From positions 19,145,732-19,209,731 of the forward strand of contig CM077658.1 of NCBI GenBank assembly GCA_039707465.1: a stretch of DNA of 64,000 nt, given 5' to 3'. Under the pieces are notes generated by a model. That model saw only the letters and a list, made by a program, of their open reading frames with translations. It made no database searches and was not told the origin of the DNA. The stretch is from Rhabdophis nuchalis. Taxonomy: Eukaryota > Chordata > Lepidosauria > Squamata > Natricidae. Shown here one piece after another: positions 38,106-49,110 of this stretch. Each line of letters starts with the position of its first letter. Position 1 is the stretch's first letter. The position numbers and the translations under genes were made by a program.

Positions 38106-38157
38106 CAAGACTCCGAGGCATGTATCTCCGAGGGCAAAAACGGCCTCCCCTGGCCAT
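37477..38157 (-). pseudogene. Chimeric LINE open frame (CR1 then L2-like)
   Basis: A 226-codon open frame: residues about 20-110 are CR1 (FQYLRGSQKEEG, KAPEAKTRNKAWKIIKERSN, NRWNDLPSEVV) and about 125-226 L2-like. It is an accidental in-frame join produced by insertion of the L2-like copy into CR1; no reason to think it is expressed. Confidence 0.7.
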
Positions 38158-38287
38158 CTGGAAGGCCGATAATCAGCTGACCGGTGCATGCATATGCGCT
38201 GAAGCTGAGGGCTATGGAGGGCTGCTGTGCTGGCAAATATGGCACTGCATGCCACCTGTGAGATGCGTGCCATAGGTTCGCCGTCAT
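38158..38287 (-). mobile_element. hAT MITE fragment
   Basis: Right end GCGTGCCATAGGTTCGCCGT CATGG and interior ATGCATATGCGCTGAAGC. The left terminus is not found, so it is truncated or was inserted with loss. Confidence 0.6.
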
Positions 38288-38679
38288 GGACCTATGGTAA
38301 GGTTACTTATCAAAGTCCTTTCCTTTCCAGGTACTGTTATGGCTGGCCATGAAAGAGGGCTATTTCCCCCCGCTTCTGCTGCTGCCCCCAAACTCACCCC
38401 TTGAAGACTTTTCAAGAGCAGATGGCGGCAGTGCTTCTGAATGAAGAGTAACACTTTTCCCCTCTGCCATCTGCCCAACACATTGAGTTGCCATTATCGG
38501 GTGCTGCATTTTAATAAACTAGCAGAGTGGACTTCCCTAAAATCCCCTGGCTCTCTTTTGGAGTTTGCTAAGGGTAGCCTCTTCTGGCAGCTTTGCTGTT
38601 ATCCAGGGAACCTGTTGGGTGGGCATAACGGAGGGCCTCAGGTTAAGGCTGAAGGAAGCTTAGGTTTAACATCAAAAAA

Positions 38680-38925
38680 AGAGAGTGGAGGAGGAAGAGG
38701 AGGACGGGGAGAAGGAGAAGAGAGGAGGAAGTGGGGAGAAGAGGAGGAGGAGGAGGGAGAGTAGAGGAGGGGGAGAATGAAGAGGAGGAAGAAAAGAGGA
38801 GGAGAAAGAGAAGGAGGAGAGGGAAAGGAGGAAGAGGAGGAGGGGGGAGAGAGGAGCAGCTGGAGGAAAATGAAGAGGTGGAAGAAAAAAAAGGAGGAGG
38901 AGGAGGGAGATGAGGAAGAGAAGTA
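38680..38925 (+). repeat. GGA-rich tract
   Basis: About 240 bases of GGA/GAA purine repeats, no pure unit longer than about 15 bases. Frames on both strands across it are low-complexity artefacts. Confidence 0.95.
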
Positions 38926-39289
38926 GGAATGAAAAAGCAGTTGCAACGTTTCATAGGGCAATCAATTCCTTGCAGACCTCATAAGACCAAAAAAAAAAAA
39001 AAGAAGAAGAAGAACTACAGAAGAAAGAACAATTCAGGAAGGTCTCTTTTGAAACTTGTCCTGTCTCTGAACAAGAAAAAGAGAAAGTTAAAGGCCTTTT
39101 GTGTATGTTGTGTGTTTTACTCTTCAAGCCAGAAGGAAGATCCTATACCTGGACATCAAGTGTCACCAGCTTTCAAGGTTATAGAGATAGGAAGAAGGAG
39201 CTTATTGCATTGAAGATGCGGGGCCAGGCTTCCCTCTCTCGCCCTCCACCCCCCTTAGCCCGGAGGATGATAAGGTCTTAAGTCTGCTC

Positions 39290-39970
39290 AGTTTCTGGAG
39301 ATTGTTCTTGTTTTTATCATAACCCTTCTTAAGCCCAGGAGGAATATGTAAATCGTTCTCGTTGTCACCGTGCTGCTAACGTAAGAGGACGTCGGAATTG
39401 CACCCCGGCAATCCCGCGTTCTAAAATTGATTAATATTTGTTTTCAAAATGACACGGCGGTGATGTATGGATCCTTTTCCAACTTAAATTAATACTTTAA
39501 AGAGATGAATGGTCTCAACGGAGGATGTGAAAGTTCAAGCCGGGGAAATTTGCATATTTATATTACAACCAACTGATAATAATTGTTGAAACAGAATGTA
39601 ATGTAGTTCGTTTTTCATTTTAATCTGGTCCTACTCAAACACAGGACCTCATTAACTTCTCGCAACTAATACCGGCGCTATCAGTCCAGGTAAAACAGGT
39701 TTCCCCCTGAATTTATGAATTTCAAAGACCGGTTTTCATCCATGTTACAACAGGTGGGTCGGGCACCGCTTGTAGAGGACTGTGTGTACCACAAGAAATT
39801 CAACTTGCTGGAAAAATCTAACTCTCAAGGAATCCTGAGGGTTTAGACTAATTCATTAGCTGAGGATGTTGGAAGGATCGTTCTCAAAGCAGCCTTCGAC
39901 AGATTTCAAGCAAAATATCCCTTCTCATTCTGCTACCTCTCTTGTAAAATTAAGATTATACCTAGGGAGA
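39290..39970. promoter_or_regulatory. Candidate conserved noncoding element block
   Basis: Single-copy; includes AAATTTGCATATTTATATT (octamer/POU-like), AAATTGATTAATATTTG, AACTTAAATTAATACTTT and ACTGATAATAATTG. No repeat or exon. One of the strongest enhancer-like textures in the window. Confidence 0.4.
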
Positions 39971-39974
39971 AGAA

Positions 39975-40220
39975 AATGGAATGGAGTGGAATAGAATAGA
40001 ATTCTTTTTTGGCCAAGTGTGATACGACACCCAGAAATATCCGGCATATGTCATCTAATCCTCCAAGAAAAGATTGAAGGCAAATGAGTCCAGGCAGAAG
40101 AAGAACATCATGGCTCTAAACCTAAGAGACCACTTTGGACAAAACTCAACAGCACTTTTTCATGCGGCTGTTGATAAAAATAGGATCGCCAACATAATCG
40201 CTGATGTCCGATGATGGATC
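39975..40220 (+). mobile_element. LINE tail pieces before a GGA microsatellite
   Basis: 39975-40032 resembles the inverse of the 50405-50760 LINE 3' end (AATAGAATAGAATTCTTTTT, GGCCAAGTGTGAT). 40140-40220 (CACTTTTTCATGCGGCTGTT, GATAAAAATAGGATCGCC) recurs inverted at 52960-53030, next to a CCT tract. Confidence 0.5.
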
Positions 40221-40388
40221 TGGCAGAAGTAGGAGGAGGAGAAGGAAGAGGAGGAGGAGGAGGTGGTGGAGGAGGAGTTGGAGGAGGAGGAGGAGGAAGA
40301 GGTGGAGGAGGAGGAGGTGGAGGAGGAGAAGGAGGAGGAGGAGGTGGAGGAGGAAGAGGTGGAGGAGGAGTTGTTGTTGTTGTTGTTT
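40220..40388 (+). repeat. GGA microsatellite with GTT end
   Basis: About 150 bases of GGAGGA with GGT and GAA changes, then seven GTT units. Extends from the LINE tail at 40140-40220. Confidence 0.95.
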
Positions 40389-40737
40389 TGGATTCTGAGC
40401 AAAAGACAAAATGGAACTCAGTGGGCCTTTTTTTGAATTGGAAACAAGCTCTGTTTTCTTTGGTGGTTGGCATTGCCTTCTTGGAGTTGGCTGATTTCTA
40501 ATTGTGTACTTTTCTTTTATGCTTAAGTGTGACAAATAAAGTGAGTTTGATTATAAGTTAATTGTGTTGTGATGTTATGGGGTTGACATTATTTGTTCTT
40601 AATAAGGAGGCTTTAATTCTGGGGTATGGATGTTCTTTTTCAGACTTACTGTGCAAGTCTTATTTATATATTTATCATATACTGCAGATATTTTTGGTTT
40701 ATCGTAATCAACCTTCAGCTGATAAGGTAATGATGAT

Positions 40738-40845
40738 GGCATTTGTTGTTGTTGTTAGTTGTGAAGTCCTGTCCGACCCATCATAACCCCATGGACAATG
40801 TTCCTCCAGGCCTTCCGGTCCTTCGGAAGGCTTGGAGGAACCAAA
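40738..40845 (-). mobile_element. Bov-B 3'-end fragment
   Basis: GTTGTTGTTAGTTGTGAAGT, CCTGTCCGACCCATCATAAC, CCCCATGGACAATGTTCCTC match the 3' end of the copies at 25126 and 33655; then a short hairpin (CCAGGCCTTCCGGTCC / CGGAAGGCTTGG). Confidence 0.75.
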
Positions 40846-41084
40846 AAGGTTAATAAATAAGTAAAAAACATTCTGAATATGCATTTATCTATGGAATGTT
40901 TACTTACTGCAACCAAAAGGTTTTTAGCGACTTCCAATATACTTTGGCAAACATAGATTGGGTGTCAATAATACAAGACATATTACAATGTGCATTCCAG
41001 TAGATATTCATACCCCAGCTTTATCAGATTTGCATATTATGTATGGCCTGGTATCATAGTGGAGATATAATATTTTGAAGAACA

Positions 41085-41582
41085 TAGACAAGAAGAAAAA
41101 GTCCCACAAGGTGCTAGTTATCATCTTTAAAGCGCTCCATGGCTCGGGACCTAGCTATCTGCGGGATCGGATCCTGCCCCATACTTCCTCACGGCCGATT
41201 CGCTCCCACAGAGAGGGACTTCTCCGGGTGCCGTCCACTAGACTTTGTCAGCGGGCGACGCCCAGGGGAAAGGCTCTCTCTGTGGCGGGCCCGGCCCTCT
41301 GGAATGACCTTCCCCCCGACATTAGAACGACCACGGACCTCCGTTCCTTCCGTCTGAAATTGAAAATGCACTTTTTCTGCTTGGCCGGCCTAGGGTAGCC
41401 TCTCTACTATAGTATTATAGGGTTATAGGATTTTAGTGAATTGGTATTGGGGAATTTTAGCGCAGGGTTTACTGTTTAATTTGTTTTTATTTAATTGTTT
41501 GTATTTTCATGTGTATTTATTGTTTTAACTTCCCTGTGCACCGCTCCGAGTCCCCTTGGGGAGAGGGAGCGGTCTAGAAATT
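41085..41582 (+). mobile_element. L2-like LINE, ORF C-terminus and 3' end
   Basis: Reads KVLVIIFKALHGSGPSYLRD, GLLRVPSTRLCQRATPRGKA, LSVAGPALWNDLPPDIRTTT, DLRSFRLKLKMHFFCLAGLG then TAG at 41396-41398. The 3' UTR ends CTCCGAGTCCCCTTGGGGAG and GGGAGCGGTCTAGAAATTAAA. The upstream part is missing (5' truncation). Confidence 0.88.
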
Positions 41583-41695
<113 letters not shown>

Positions 41696-41924
41696 TATTA
41701 TGGCCATTCCAGGAAATTATCCTGCATTTCATCCCTACCAGTTCTCACCCAACTTGATGAAAAATAAATCAAGTCTAAGAGAAGGTAATATATCGAAATT
41801 CTTGGGGGTGGAGGTGGGGAGGATGGTATCCTTGCACTTTTTAAGGAAGAGATGGTGAAAGGGTATGTGTGAATGCCTTGCCTTTCATTACATAAGTTTT
41901 TCTGCCTTGATCGACAGCAGAAAT

Positions 41925-42006
41925 CTCCACACTTGGCAACTTTAAGACTTGTGGACTTCAACTCTCAGAATTCCTCAGCCAGCCATTATAGCATCCCTGG
42001 TTTTTC
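41925..42006 (+). mobile_element. Half of the palindromic MITE
   Basis: CACACTTGGCAACTTTAAGA, CTTGTGGACTTCAACTCTCA and GAATTCCTCAGCCAGCC, the left arm of the family at 44991-45125. Confidence 0.65.
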
Positions 42007-42074
42007 ATGCTTAATTAAACCCCAAGCAAAAATGCTTCTAGGGGCCTTCTTTTTCTTCTGAAGGGGAGGGGGGT

Positions 42075-42580
42075 GTCTCCAAAGCATGGAAAGGCAGCAA
42101 AGTCGGGCAGTGAGGAGGTTGGGGAGGAACTGGGGATGAGGGCTCTGTGTTGGAGGCAGAGAGGGGCCAGGGCCATCTGACAGTTATCAGCTGCCTTTGG
42201 AGTCAGAAATCAGTGAGGCAGACGAACAGCTGCAGCCTGTTCCCATTATGCACATGTGCAGAGTTGCCAGAGGAAGGGAACAGCTAAAGAACGGATTGAA
42301 TTGAGACTAAGGCCACAGGTTGATGATGAATGGCCCTCCCTTAGGAAATAAAAGAGGAGCAAAAGTGGAGTTTGCAGGAGACAATTTGTTTGTTTGTTCG
42401 TTCATCATTAGTTTGTTTCAGGAATGTGAAGATCTGTCCATGAATCTCAGAGACTCTGTGCCAAGTCTTTCCTTGCACAACACTGCATTTGGAAAATATT
42501 TACATGGCAGCTTTCCAAACTAGATAAGGTCTGTGGTCATAAATTCACCTTTGAAAGACTGTTTGCCAGGCCTTTGCTGA
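42075..42580 (+). mobile_element. LTR-like dispersed repeat, copy 1
   Basis: Aligns along about 450 bases with 49925-50405: GTGAGGAGGTTGGGGAGGAA, CTGACAGTTATCAGCTGCC, TTTGGAGTCAG, GCAGCCTGTTCC, GGAAATAAAAGAGGAGC, GTTTGCAGGAGACAATT, CCAAACTAGATAAGGTCTGTG. The TATA-like AATAAAAGAGGAGC about 250 bases in suggests a solo LTR of an LTR retrotransposon, but ends are not defined and no gag/pol is present. Confidence 0.5.
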
Positions 42581-42689
42581 GTGTGAATGAGAGGAATTCA
42601 CATTCATTTAATAAAAGAAGTTTTGTCGGGACCAGGAACCTGCTTCGGTGCTTTTTGGGGAAGCCTAGGTCAGAGCAATCATAAGCTGG

Positions 42690-43200
42690 AAGGCGCCTGC
42701 TATCCCTACCCCTTGTCCCTCTCTAGCTGAGTCAATCAATGGCTATCCTGAGAAAGCTTGTTATGGCATGTTATGCATCACGGATTTTGATCATATCAAT
42801 CATAATTGAGTCAGATGTAATCCATCTGACTTTTGCTCCACTGGGGTCACCAGGGAAGTGATGCCTCACTTCACATCAATTACCCCGCAGAGCAAGGAGG
42901 TGGGCCAGCAATTCTCTTTGATGGTTCCCAGCTATAAATAATTGTATATTGCCGGTAGTTAAGCTGGCTCTTGGGCACACTACGCTCCCATGAATTTTCA
43001 TTTACTTTATCTAGGAAGCTGTTAGGCCTAGTGGGTTGAAATAGGGGAAGTTTTATGGTTTTATATCAATCTCCTCCATAAAGATGTTTGATTCTTACAC
43101 TTACCATTCCCGTTACAGCCACACAGCCAGCTTGAATTATTCTTGAGTTGACGCCTACCCTATAAAGCAATTAAGACTATTTTCAGATTAAACTAATGGA
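42690..43200. promoter_or_regulatory. Candidate conserved noncoding element block
   Basis: Single-copy, with ATCAATCATAATTGAGTCAG, ACATCAATTACCCCG and GCTATAAATAATTGTATATTG. No repeat or exon signals. Confidence 0.3.
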
Positions 43201-43429
43201 AGAAACATGGAGGGGGAAAAAAAGATGCCAGAGGCCACAGTGAATAATTGGAGACTTATATAAAATATGCCAATAGGAACCAAAGCGAGGTGAAATATTG
43301 CCAGGGCCACCTGTCCTATCGCCAAGAAGACAAATCAGCTGCCACAAACAGTGGAATTTGGAAGACATGAAAGGGAAGCAAAATATTTTGGTGCACAATT
43401 ATTGTAGTTTCATTACCAGGATATGGAAC

Positions 43430-43630
43430 AATGGGATTGGAAGGGATCTTGGAGGTCTTCTAGTCCACGGGTTGGCAACCCATGGCTCCAGAGCCATATG
43501 TGGTTCTTCTATCCCTCTGCTGTGGCTCTCTGTCGCCAGTCAGCTCCACAATTGATAAGGCTTTCTGTTAGGACAAGTAGAGGAAAAAGGACGCTGCACA
43601 AGGAGGAGACTCTATGGTGGGGAAACCAGA
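43430..43630 (-). mobile_element. CR1 3' end fused to a hAT-like MITE start
   Basis: GGAAGGGATCTTGGAGGTCT (CR1) runs straight into GGGTTGGCAACCCATGGCTC, CTGCTGTGGCTCTCTGTCGCC, a hAT-like terminus family also at 46465-46560. The far end is lost in the CTTT tract. Confidence 0.55.
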
Positions 43631-43634
43631 CTTC

Positions 43635-44002
<368 letters not shown>

Positions 44003-44985
44003 CTCCCAATCCAGCAAATCTTGCAAACTGTCATAAGGAACAAATAATCGCTTTTCCACCCCCACCCCCCACCGCCCCCCACCCCTCTCTTAAAAATGCA
44101 ACAAAAGACACACACACACACATGAGCTGTGGTCTTTGTATAACAGTTAACATTGTCGCTAGTAATCAATTTATTTCATTGGGAAGGACAGTAGCCTCAT
44201 GATGAGTCAAAGACCTTTGGAAAAACGGTACATCTGTGCCTGTTATTTAAGAATACTCTCCGGCACAAAAGGGTGGAATACATTAGAAAACAAAAAATAT
44301 GTCAGCGTACAGAAAGGACCTATTGTTATCTCTGACACAGAGGGTTTGAGACGTGGCAAATGACACGGGATGTTTTCCCCTTGTTTGCCAGTCTCTGTAA
44401 TAAAGTATTTTTTTTGGTGAAAACGCTGTAATTGATACCCAGAAGACAAGGGATTTTAGAGGCCCCTTTTTCTCCTCCTTTCCCTCTCTGGCGATGCCAA
44501 CCATATTGTCGCTGGAACACACTTTTCCCCCCTCTTTCCTGTCAATATCAGGAACCTTAAAGCAGAATCGATAGAATCCTCTTCTAATGCTCGGCTTTAA
44601 CGGCAGCTGCTTTGATGTGCGGAGGGATCAATGCTTGTTTGCCTTCAATAGGGGCTGAAAACTCCAGGGAGGTTTTGGGGAAACCGAGTCATCCCTGGAT
44701 GAGTCCACAGCTTACATTTGACATCCGTGGCTCCCCTCCCCCCCTCTTTATTTATTTTCCTAGGGCCGCTGTTCCAAATCGGGGTTGCGTGGGAGGGGTC
44801 TCATTAACCTTTCACTTTCCTGTGGTGCATCGTAGCAGAGGTTGAGACGTAGGTATTAGGGAGAAACTGAAATGGCAGCTCCCTCTGTTTTTTTCCTCTG
44901 CTGATCAGGTCAGCTTTCAAGCATCCCTAAAGGTGAACTTTTGTCTAGAGCTTCCACTAACACGGAGGCTACTTCTAGACCCTCT
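44003..44985. other. Intergenic DNA, single copy
   Basis: Short CA stretch at 44107-44121 and C runs; otherwise no repeat. Contains AATCGATAGAATCC-like AT-rich parts and no convincing exon. Confidence 0.45.
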
Positions 44986-44990
44986 ATGGA

Positions 44991-45125
44991 AGTGTTGCTC
45001 AACCATTAGATCCTTGAGGATGAGTGGACTTCAATTCCCAGGATGCCACAGCTGGCTAAACTGACTAGGGAATGCTGGGTGTTGAAGTCCACTCATCATA
45101 AATTTGCTACAATTGAGAAACACTG
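44991..45125. mobile_element. Palindromic MITE, full length
   Basis: Left AGTGTTGCTCAACCATTAGA and right TTGAGAAACACTGTT are inverted copies, as are GATGAGTGGACTTCAATTCC and GTTGAAGTCCACTCATC. Total 135 bases. Degraded relatives at 9258-9350, 15800-15915, 41925-42006 and split at 56905/57648. Confidence 0.8.
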
Positions 45126-45302
45126 TTCTACAGTGAATCAGTCTTAAAGCCTCATCTGCAAAATGGGCATAAACAGTGATTTGCTACTTTAAAAGAGAAA
45201 CTAGCACAATCAAAATTTTAAAAGAGAAACTAACATTTCTTCTTGGTGACTCTGTGTTTATCTCAAGGAGATAATCCAGCTGCCTCAATGTTGCAGTCAA
45301 TC

Positions 45303-45402
45303 AATCCTTCCTTCCTTCCTTCCTTCCTTCCTTCCTTCTCTCTCTCTCCCTCCCTCCCTCCCTCCCTTCCCTCCCTTCCCCCCTTCTCTCTCTCTCTCTC
45401 AA
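45303..45402 (+). repeat. CTTC/CTCT/CCCT microsatellite
   Basis: CCTT x about 8, then CTCT and CCCT units, then CTCT. Confidence 0.95.
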
Positions 45403-46054
45403 TATAGATATATGTCAGCTGGGATCTTGACACCTGTGAATAAAATATGGAGACAGTCCCAATTCAACCTGAGAAGGCCAGCAGACAAAGTTGCTACTTG
45501 AAGTAAATGTAAGCCCAAACCAAAGGAAAATCTCTCTGATGAAGAGCAGAAGAGAGATCAGGACCTTGGATAGTTCCAATTCAGTCCCTCTGGTGGAAGT
45601 TCTGGACTATTAAGATCTATAATAGCAAGAAAGTGTCCTTGCAATACTAACACTGTTGTGGCTCAACTGTCATGAGTTACAACTGTAATTGCAGATCTCA
45701 ACGACTATCGGCCGAGGACTTCTGTGATGTATCTGCGACATAATCAAAGCAAACAGTCCAAAGTTTAAACAATAAGTCAGAATAAAACAATAAGTTCTCA
45801 CAAAGAACGAGGAGAAATAACATATGGAACATTGGATGTGCAAATGAAGTCGAGGAAGACGGACTGGAAAGTGTTTTGCTAGGATACCTTCAAATCTAAG
45901 GGGAGCATTGATTGGAGGACATGCTGTCAGTTTTACCTAATTAATTTCTGGAGCTAGTTCCATCGTTAGGGTGGAAATTACAAGAAACTGGATAATGCAT
46001 GACTTGAATTTTTTTCAGGAGCCTTTATGGGATTGTCATAGGGCCTTGTCTCTG
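45403..46054. other. Intergenic DNA, nothing recognised
   Basis: No exon, no matched repeat; AT-rich single copy. Confidence 0.4.
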
Positions 46055-46056
46055 TA

Positions 46057-46448
46057 CAAGCAATCCTTGACTTGGGACCACAATTGGGGGCAACATTTCT
46101 GTTGCTAAGCGAGACAGTGGTTAAGAGCATGTTTCCCCATGACCTTCCTGGCCACGGTGGTTAAGTGAACCACTGCAGCTGTTCAGTTAGCAAAACAGTT
46201 GTTAAATGAATCTGGCATCCCCATTGACTTTTGCTTGTCAGAAGTTTGCAAAAGGGGATCACGTGACCCCAGGGCAGGGCAACCATCATGAATATGAGTC
46301 AGTTGCTGAGCGTGTGAATTTTGGTCACCTGACCATGGGGATGCTACAACGGTCGTAAGTGTGATAAATGGTCATAACTCACTTTGCTCAGTGTCTCTGT
46401 GACCTCAAGTGGTCACTAAACAAACGGTTGTAATTCCAAGACTCCCTG
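46057..46448 (+). mobile_element. Tigger/pogo-like MITE, full length with TA flanks
   Basis: TA at 46055-46056 and 46449-46450. Left CAAGCAATCCTTGACTTGGG, right GTAATTCCAAGACTCCCTG, imperfect inverted. Interior GAGACAGTGGTTAAG, TTTTGCTTGTCAGAAG, GGTCACCTGACCATGGGGAT. 392 bases, no ORF. Confidence 0.8.
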
Positions 46449-46464
46449 TATTACCTAGGCCGGC

Positions 46465-46560
46465 TCTGGAGGTTCTTTCATCTCTCTGCTGTAGCTCCCG
46501 GTCACTCAAAATATGCGTCAAAGCTGCCAATGTGTGATACCTGCCGGCATGCAATTTATT
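46465..46560. mobile_element. hAT-like MITE fragment
   Basis: GGCTCTGGAGGTTCTTTCAT, CTCTCTGCTGTAGCTCCCGG; same family as 43473-43580. Ends not clear. Confidence 0.4.
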
Positions 46561-47365
46561 GAGCTTTTCGACTCCAGGTAAGCCAAGAAAATGGATAAAT
46601 CCAAGAAAAGTTTCAGAAGAAAACAGAAAACAGAAGAAAACGTTTAATTCAACTACATATGCTAGTTTTGTGGCTGCTCAGGAAATAGTCAGGCAGGGGA
46701 AGGGTTTTGTGGCTCCTGGTGTTTTGCTTTCTGTGGGAACCAGGTCCCAATGGCTCCAAACTGAGTGTTTAAGGTTGTCGCCTCCTGACCTAGGCATCCT
46801 CTTAGATCCAGGTGGATCCAGTAGAGTGGAGTGAAACTTCAAAGAACTTCTGCAAAACTCAACAAACAGTTCCATTTTCATTTCCCCCGAAGATTACTTT
46901 GCATTATCAGGCAAAATGAAAGATTTGCAAAAGCGAGCAATCTTCCAGGTCGCCCTTCAGATACCTGGCTGATATTGAAACCAGACGCTGAATATTTTCC
47001 TCCTGGGAACCTTTGCCTCACCAGATCCGTGATTAATCTCACTGGCTGTTACGTATCCTGTACATGTTGTCAAAAACTCAGCATGGATCTGCCTGTGAAA
47101 ATGCCTGCCTGTTATTAAGAAGGAGGGAGAAGGCTGGCAAGAGGGGAAGAAGGCTATAACTTTGCGTCCTTCAAGGTATTATTGATTCCTATTTTTTGTT
47201 GTTGTTGGGGTTTTTTTGCCTTTAAGATACAGTAGAAATTAAGTTTCATGTCATGGATTTTTTTTAAAATGTTGCATAAGTTACACAATGAAGCTTTGTT
47301 GGCTTACAAAGCTATGAAGCTGAATCAGGCCTCTTTGAATTCCAGTCAGTAGTTCTGGCTCAACT
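46561..47365. other. Intergenic DNA, single copy
   Basis: No repeat matched. Two open frames near 46559-47118 (91 and 95 codons) have no recognised similarity and no splice context. Confidence 0.4.
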
Positions 47366-47368
47366 ATA

Positions 47369-47588
47369 CCCAGTTTCCTCGAAAATAAGACCTCCCCGGA
47401 TAATAAGCCCAATCGGGCTTTTGAACGCATGCGCTAAAATAAGCCCTCCCCGAAAATATTGCAACACAGCAGCAGCCATGAGGTGACCACGCTCGCCACC
47501 CCCTGCACCTCAAAAATAATAAAATCTCCCCAAAAATAAGGCCAAATGCTTATTTCGGGGATCAGAAGTTATTTTTGGGGAAACATGG
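47369..47588 (+). mobile_element. MITE with TTTCCCCGAAAATAAG-type termini and TA flanks
   Basis: TA at 47367-47368 and 47589-47590. Left CCCAGTTTCCTCGAAAATAA, right TTATTTTTGGGGAAACATGG; inverted. Interior CACAGCAGCAGCCATGAGGT shared with 9738-9912. 220 bases; TA duplication points to the Tc1/mariner-pogo group. Confidence 0.8.
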
Positions 47589-47590
47589 TA

Positions 47591-48222
47591 GTAGCTTGAA
47601 GGATAACTAAAGAAAAATTGTATATTTTTCTAAGCCTTTTGCATTTTTGCTTCAGAAATGAGGCTCTTTTTGTAAGGAAAGGAAATGAAGGGGCCTTCCT
47701 CTCTCCACCATCTTCTCCTTCTCTCCAACAATATGAGATCTAAAATCTAAAATTTGGTGATATTATCATGAGCAGATTAGAGAGATAAACACCCCTCAGT
47801 TTCTTCTAGGCCTAAATGATACACAAGTTGAAATAAAACTTGATTATATATTTATATACAGTTATAAATAGTTATACGACTATTTTTTTTAACCAATTTT
47901 TCAAAACTTCCCAAAGTTTCAGAGCTGAATATCCCATTTTGCAATGATTTCTCTGGCTTTGCCTCCAAACCTGCCATTAGCAGGTAAAGCATTCTGTTCA
48001 ACTAGAGTTGACACGTCTCGTTTCAGAGGTCTGATTTGATTATGTTTTCTATTTCCACCAAGGATGGTTTCAAAGATCACTTTTGCTGACGTATAATCAA
48101 AATTATTGATTTATTTTCAGACAGAAATGTAAAATGATTTTTTTCCCCTTTCTTGACAGGTATCTGCATAAGTACCTGCTGAGTAGAGTTAAACGCATGG
48201 CAAACAGGTGTGTCTTCTCAGT
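47591..48222. other. Intergenic DNA, nothing recognised
   Basis: AT-rich single copy with TATATTTATATACAG around 47848. No exon or repeat assigned. Confidence 0.4.
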
Positions 48223-48345
48223 TCCCTTCCTTCCTTCCTTCCTTCCTTCCTTCCTTCCTTCCTTCCTTCCCTTTCCTCCCTTTTCCACCCCAATACCTCC
48301 CTCCCTTCCACCTCTCCTTCCTTCCCTTCCTTCTGTTCTTCTCAG
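48222..48345 (+). repeat. CTTC microsatellite
   Basis: CCTT units at 48225-48271 then degenerate CCTT/CCCT. Confidence 0.93.
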
Positions 48346-48465
48346 CAATTTGTGGAACATAAGCTTTGTGATTGTAGATGGATAAGGGATGCCAAAATAA
48401 GGCCAATGGATCTTTCAAATTCCCAGATGAGTCACTTCAGTCAATAACTTCATCTGGATATATAC

Positions 48466-48550
48466 AGGTAGTCCTTGGCTTGTGACCATAATGGAGTCTA
48501 AAATGTATGTTGCTAAGTGAGACATTTGTTGGGAGTTTTGCAGAAGCTGA
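48466..48550 (+). mobile_element. Tigger-like MITE, left end only
   Basis: CAGGTAGTCCTTGGCTTGTG, GACCATAATGGAGTC and GCTAAGTGAGACATTTGTTG, then lost. Confidence 0.65.
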
Positions 48551-48789
48551 GTAGCATGAAGTGCACAGCAAGTAGGCCTGTCTTCTCAGCTCAAGGAATT
48601 CTGGAACTGAGACTGATGGTCTGTAGACTTCATTCATCCTTCCTTCTCATCTTGGTGTTCAGGTTTTGAGGGCCATTGCTGAGGGATGGATTGTAACCAA
48701 CACAACATGGCAGTAGGCAGGTATTCTGGTACAATGTACAATTCATAAAAGTCATAGGAATACCTAAATATTTTGCCATCTTTTCAATT

Positions 48790-49110
48790 TTGTTCCTCCC
48801 TCATCTGCAGTCTGTCCATCTAATCATACATCCATCTATTTGATCATCCATCCATTTATCTGTTTGCTGACCAGCGCGTCCCTCTGTCCTTGCAGTCAGC
48901 CATCCATATATCTGTCCATCTATCTTTCCATTTATCCATCTGATCATCCCTCCATTCATCTGTCCATCAATTTGGCCATCTATCCATTGGCCATCCATTG
49001 ATCTGTCCATCTGCCCATTTGTTTGCCCTTCTGCCTGCCTGCCTGTCCATCCATCTATCCACCTGCTCATCCATCTGTCTGTTCACCTGTCAGGCCACCC
49101 ATCTGTAACT
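48790..49110. repeat. Degenerate CCAT/CTGT-rich satellite-like stretch
   Basis: Imperfect repeats of TCCATC, TCTGTCCATC and ATCATCC over 320 bases, all pyrimidine-biased. Probably an old, mutated TATC/CCAT microsatellite. The Asp/Gly/Trp-rich minus-strand frame is its translation. Confidence 0.8.

Noticed and set aside
40108..40535. Poly-Pro/poly-Leu frames
   Set aside because: Translation of the GGA microsatellite.
48790..49110. CRISPR-like or satellite array of TCTGTCCATC units
   Set aside because: Units are irregular, without spacers; it is a degenerate microsatellite in a vertebrate genome.
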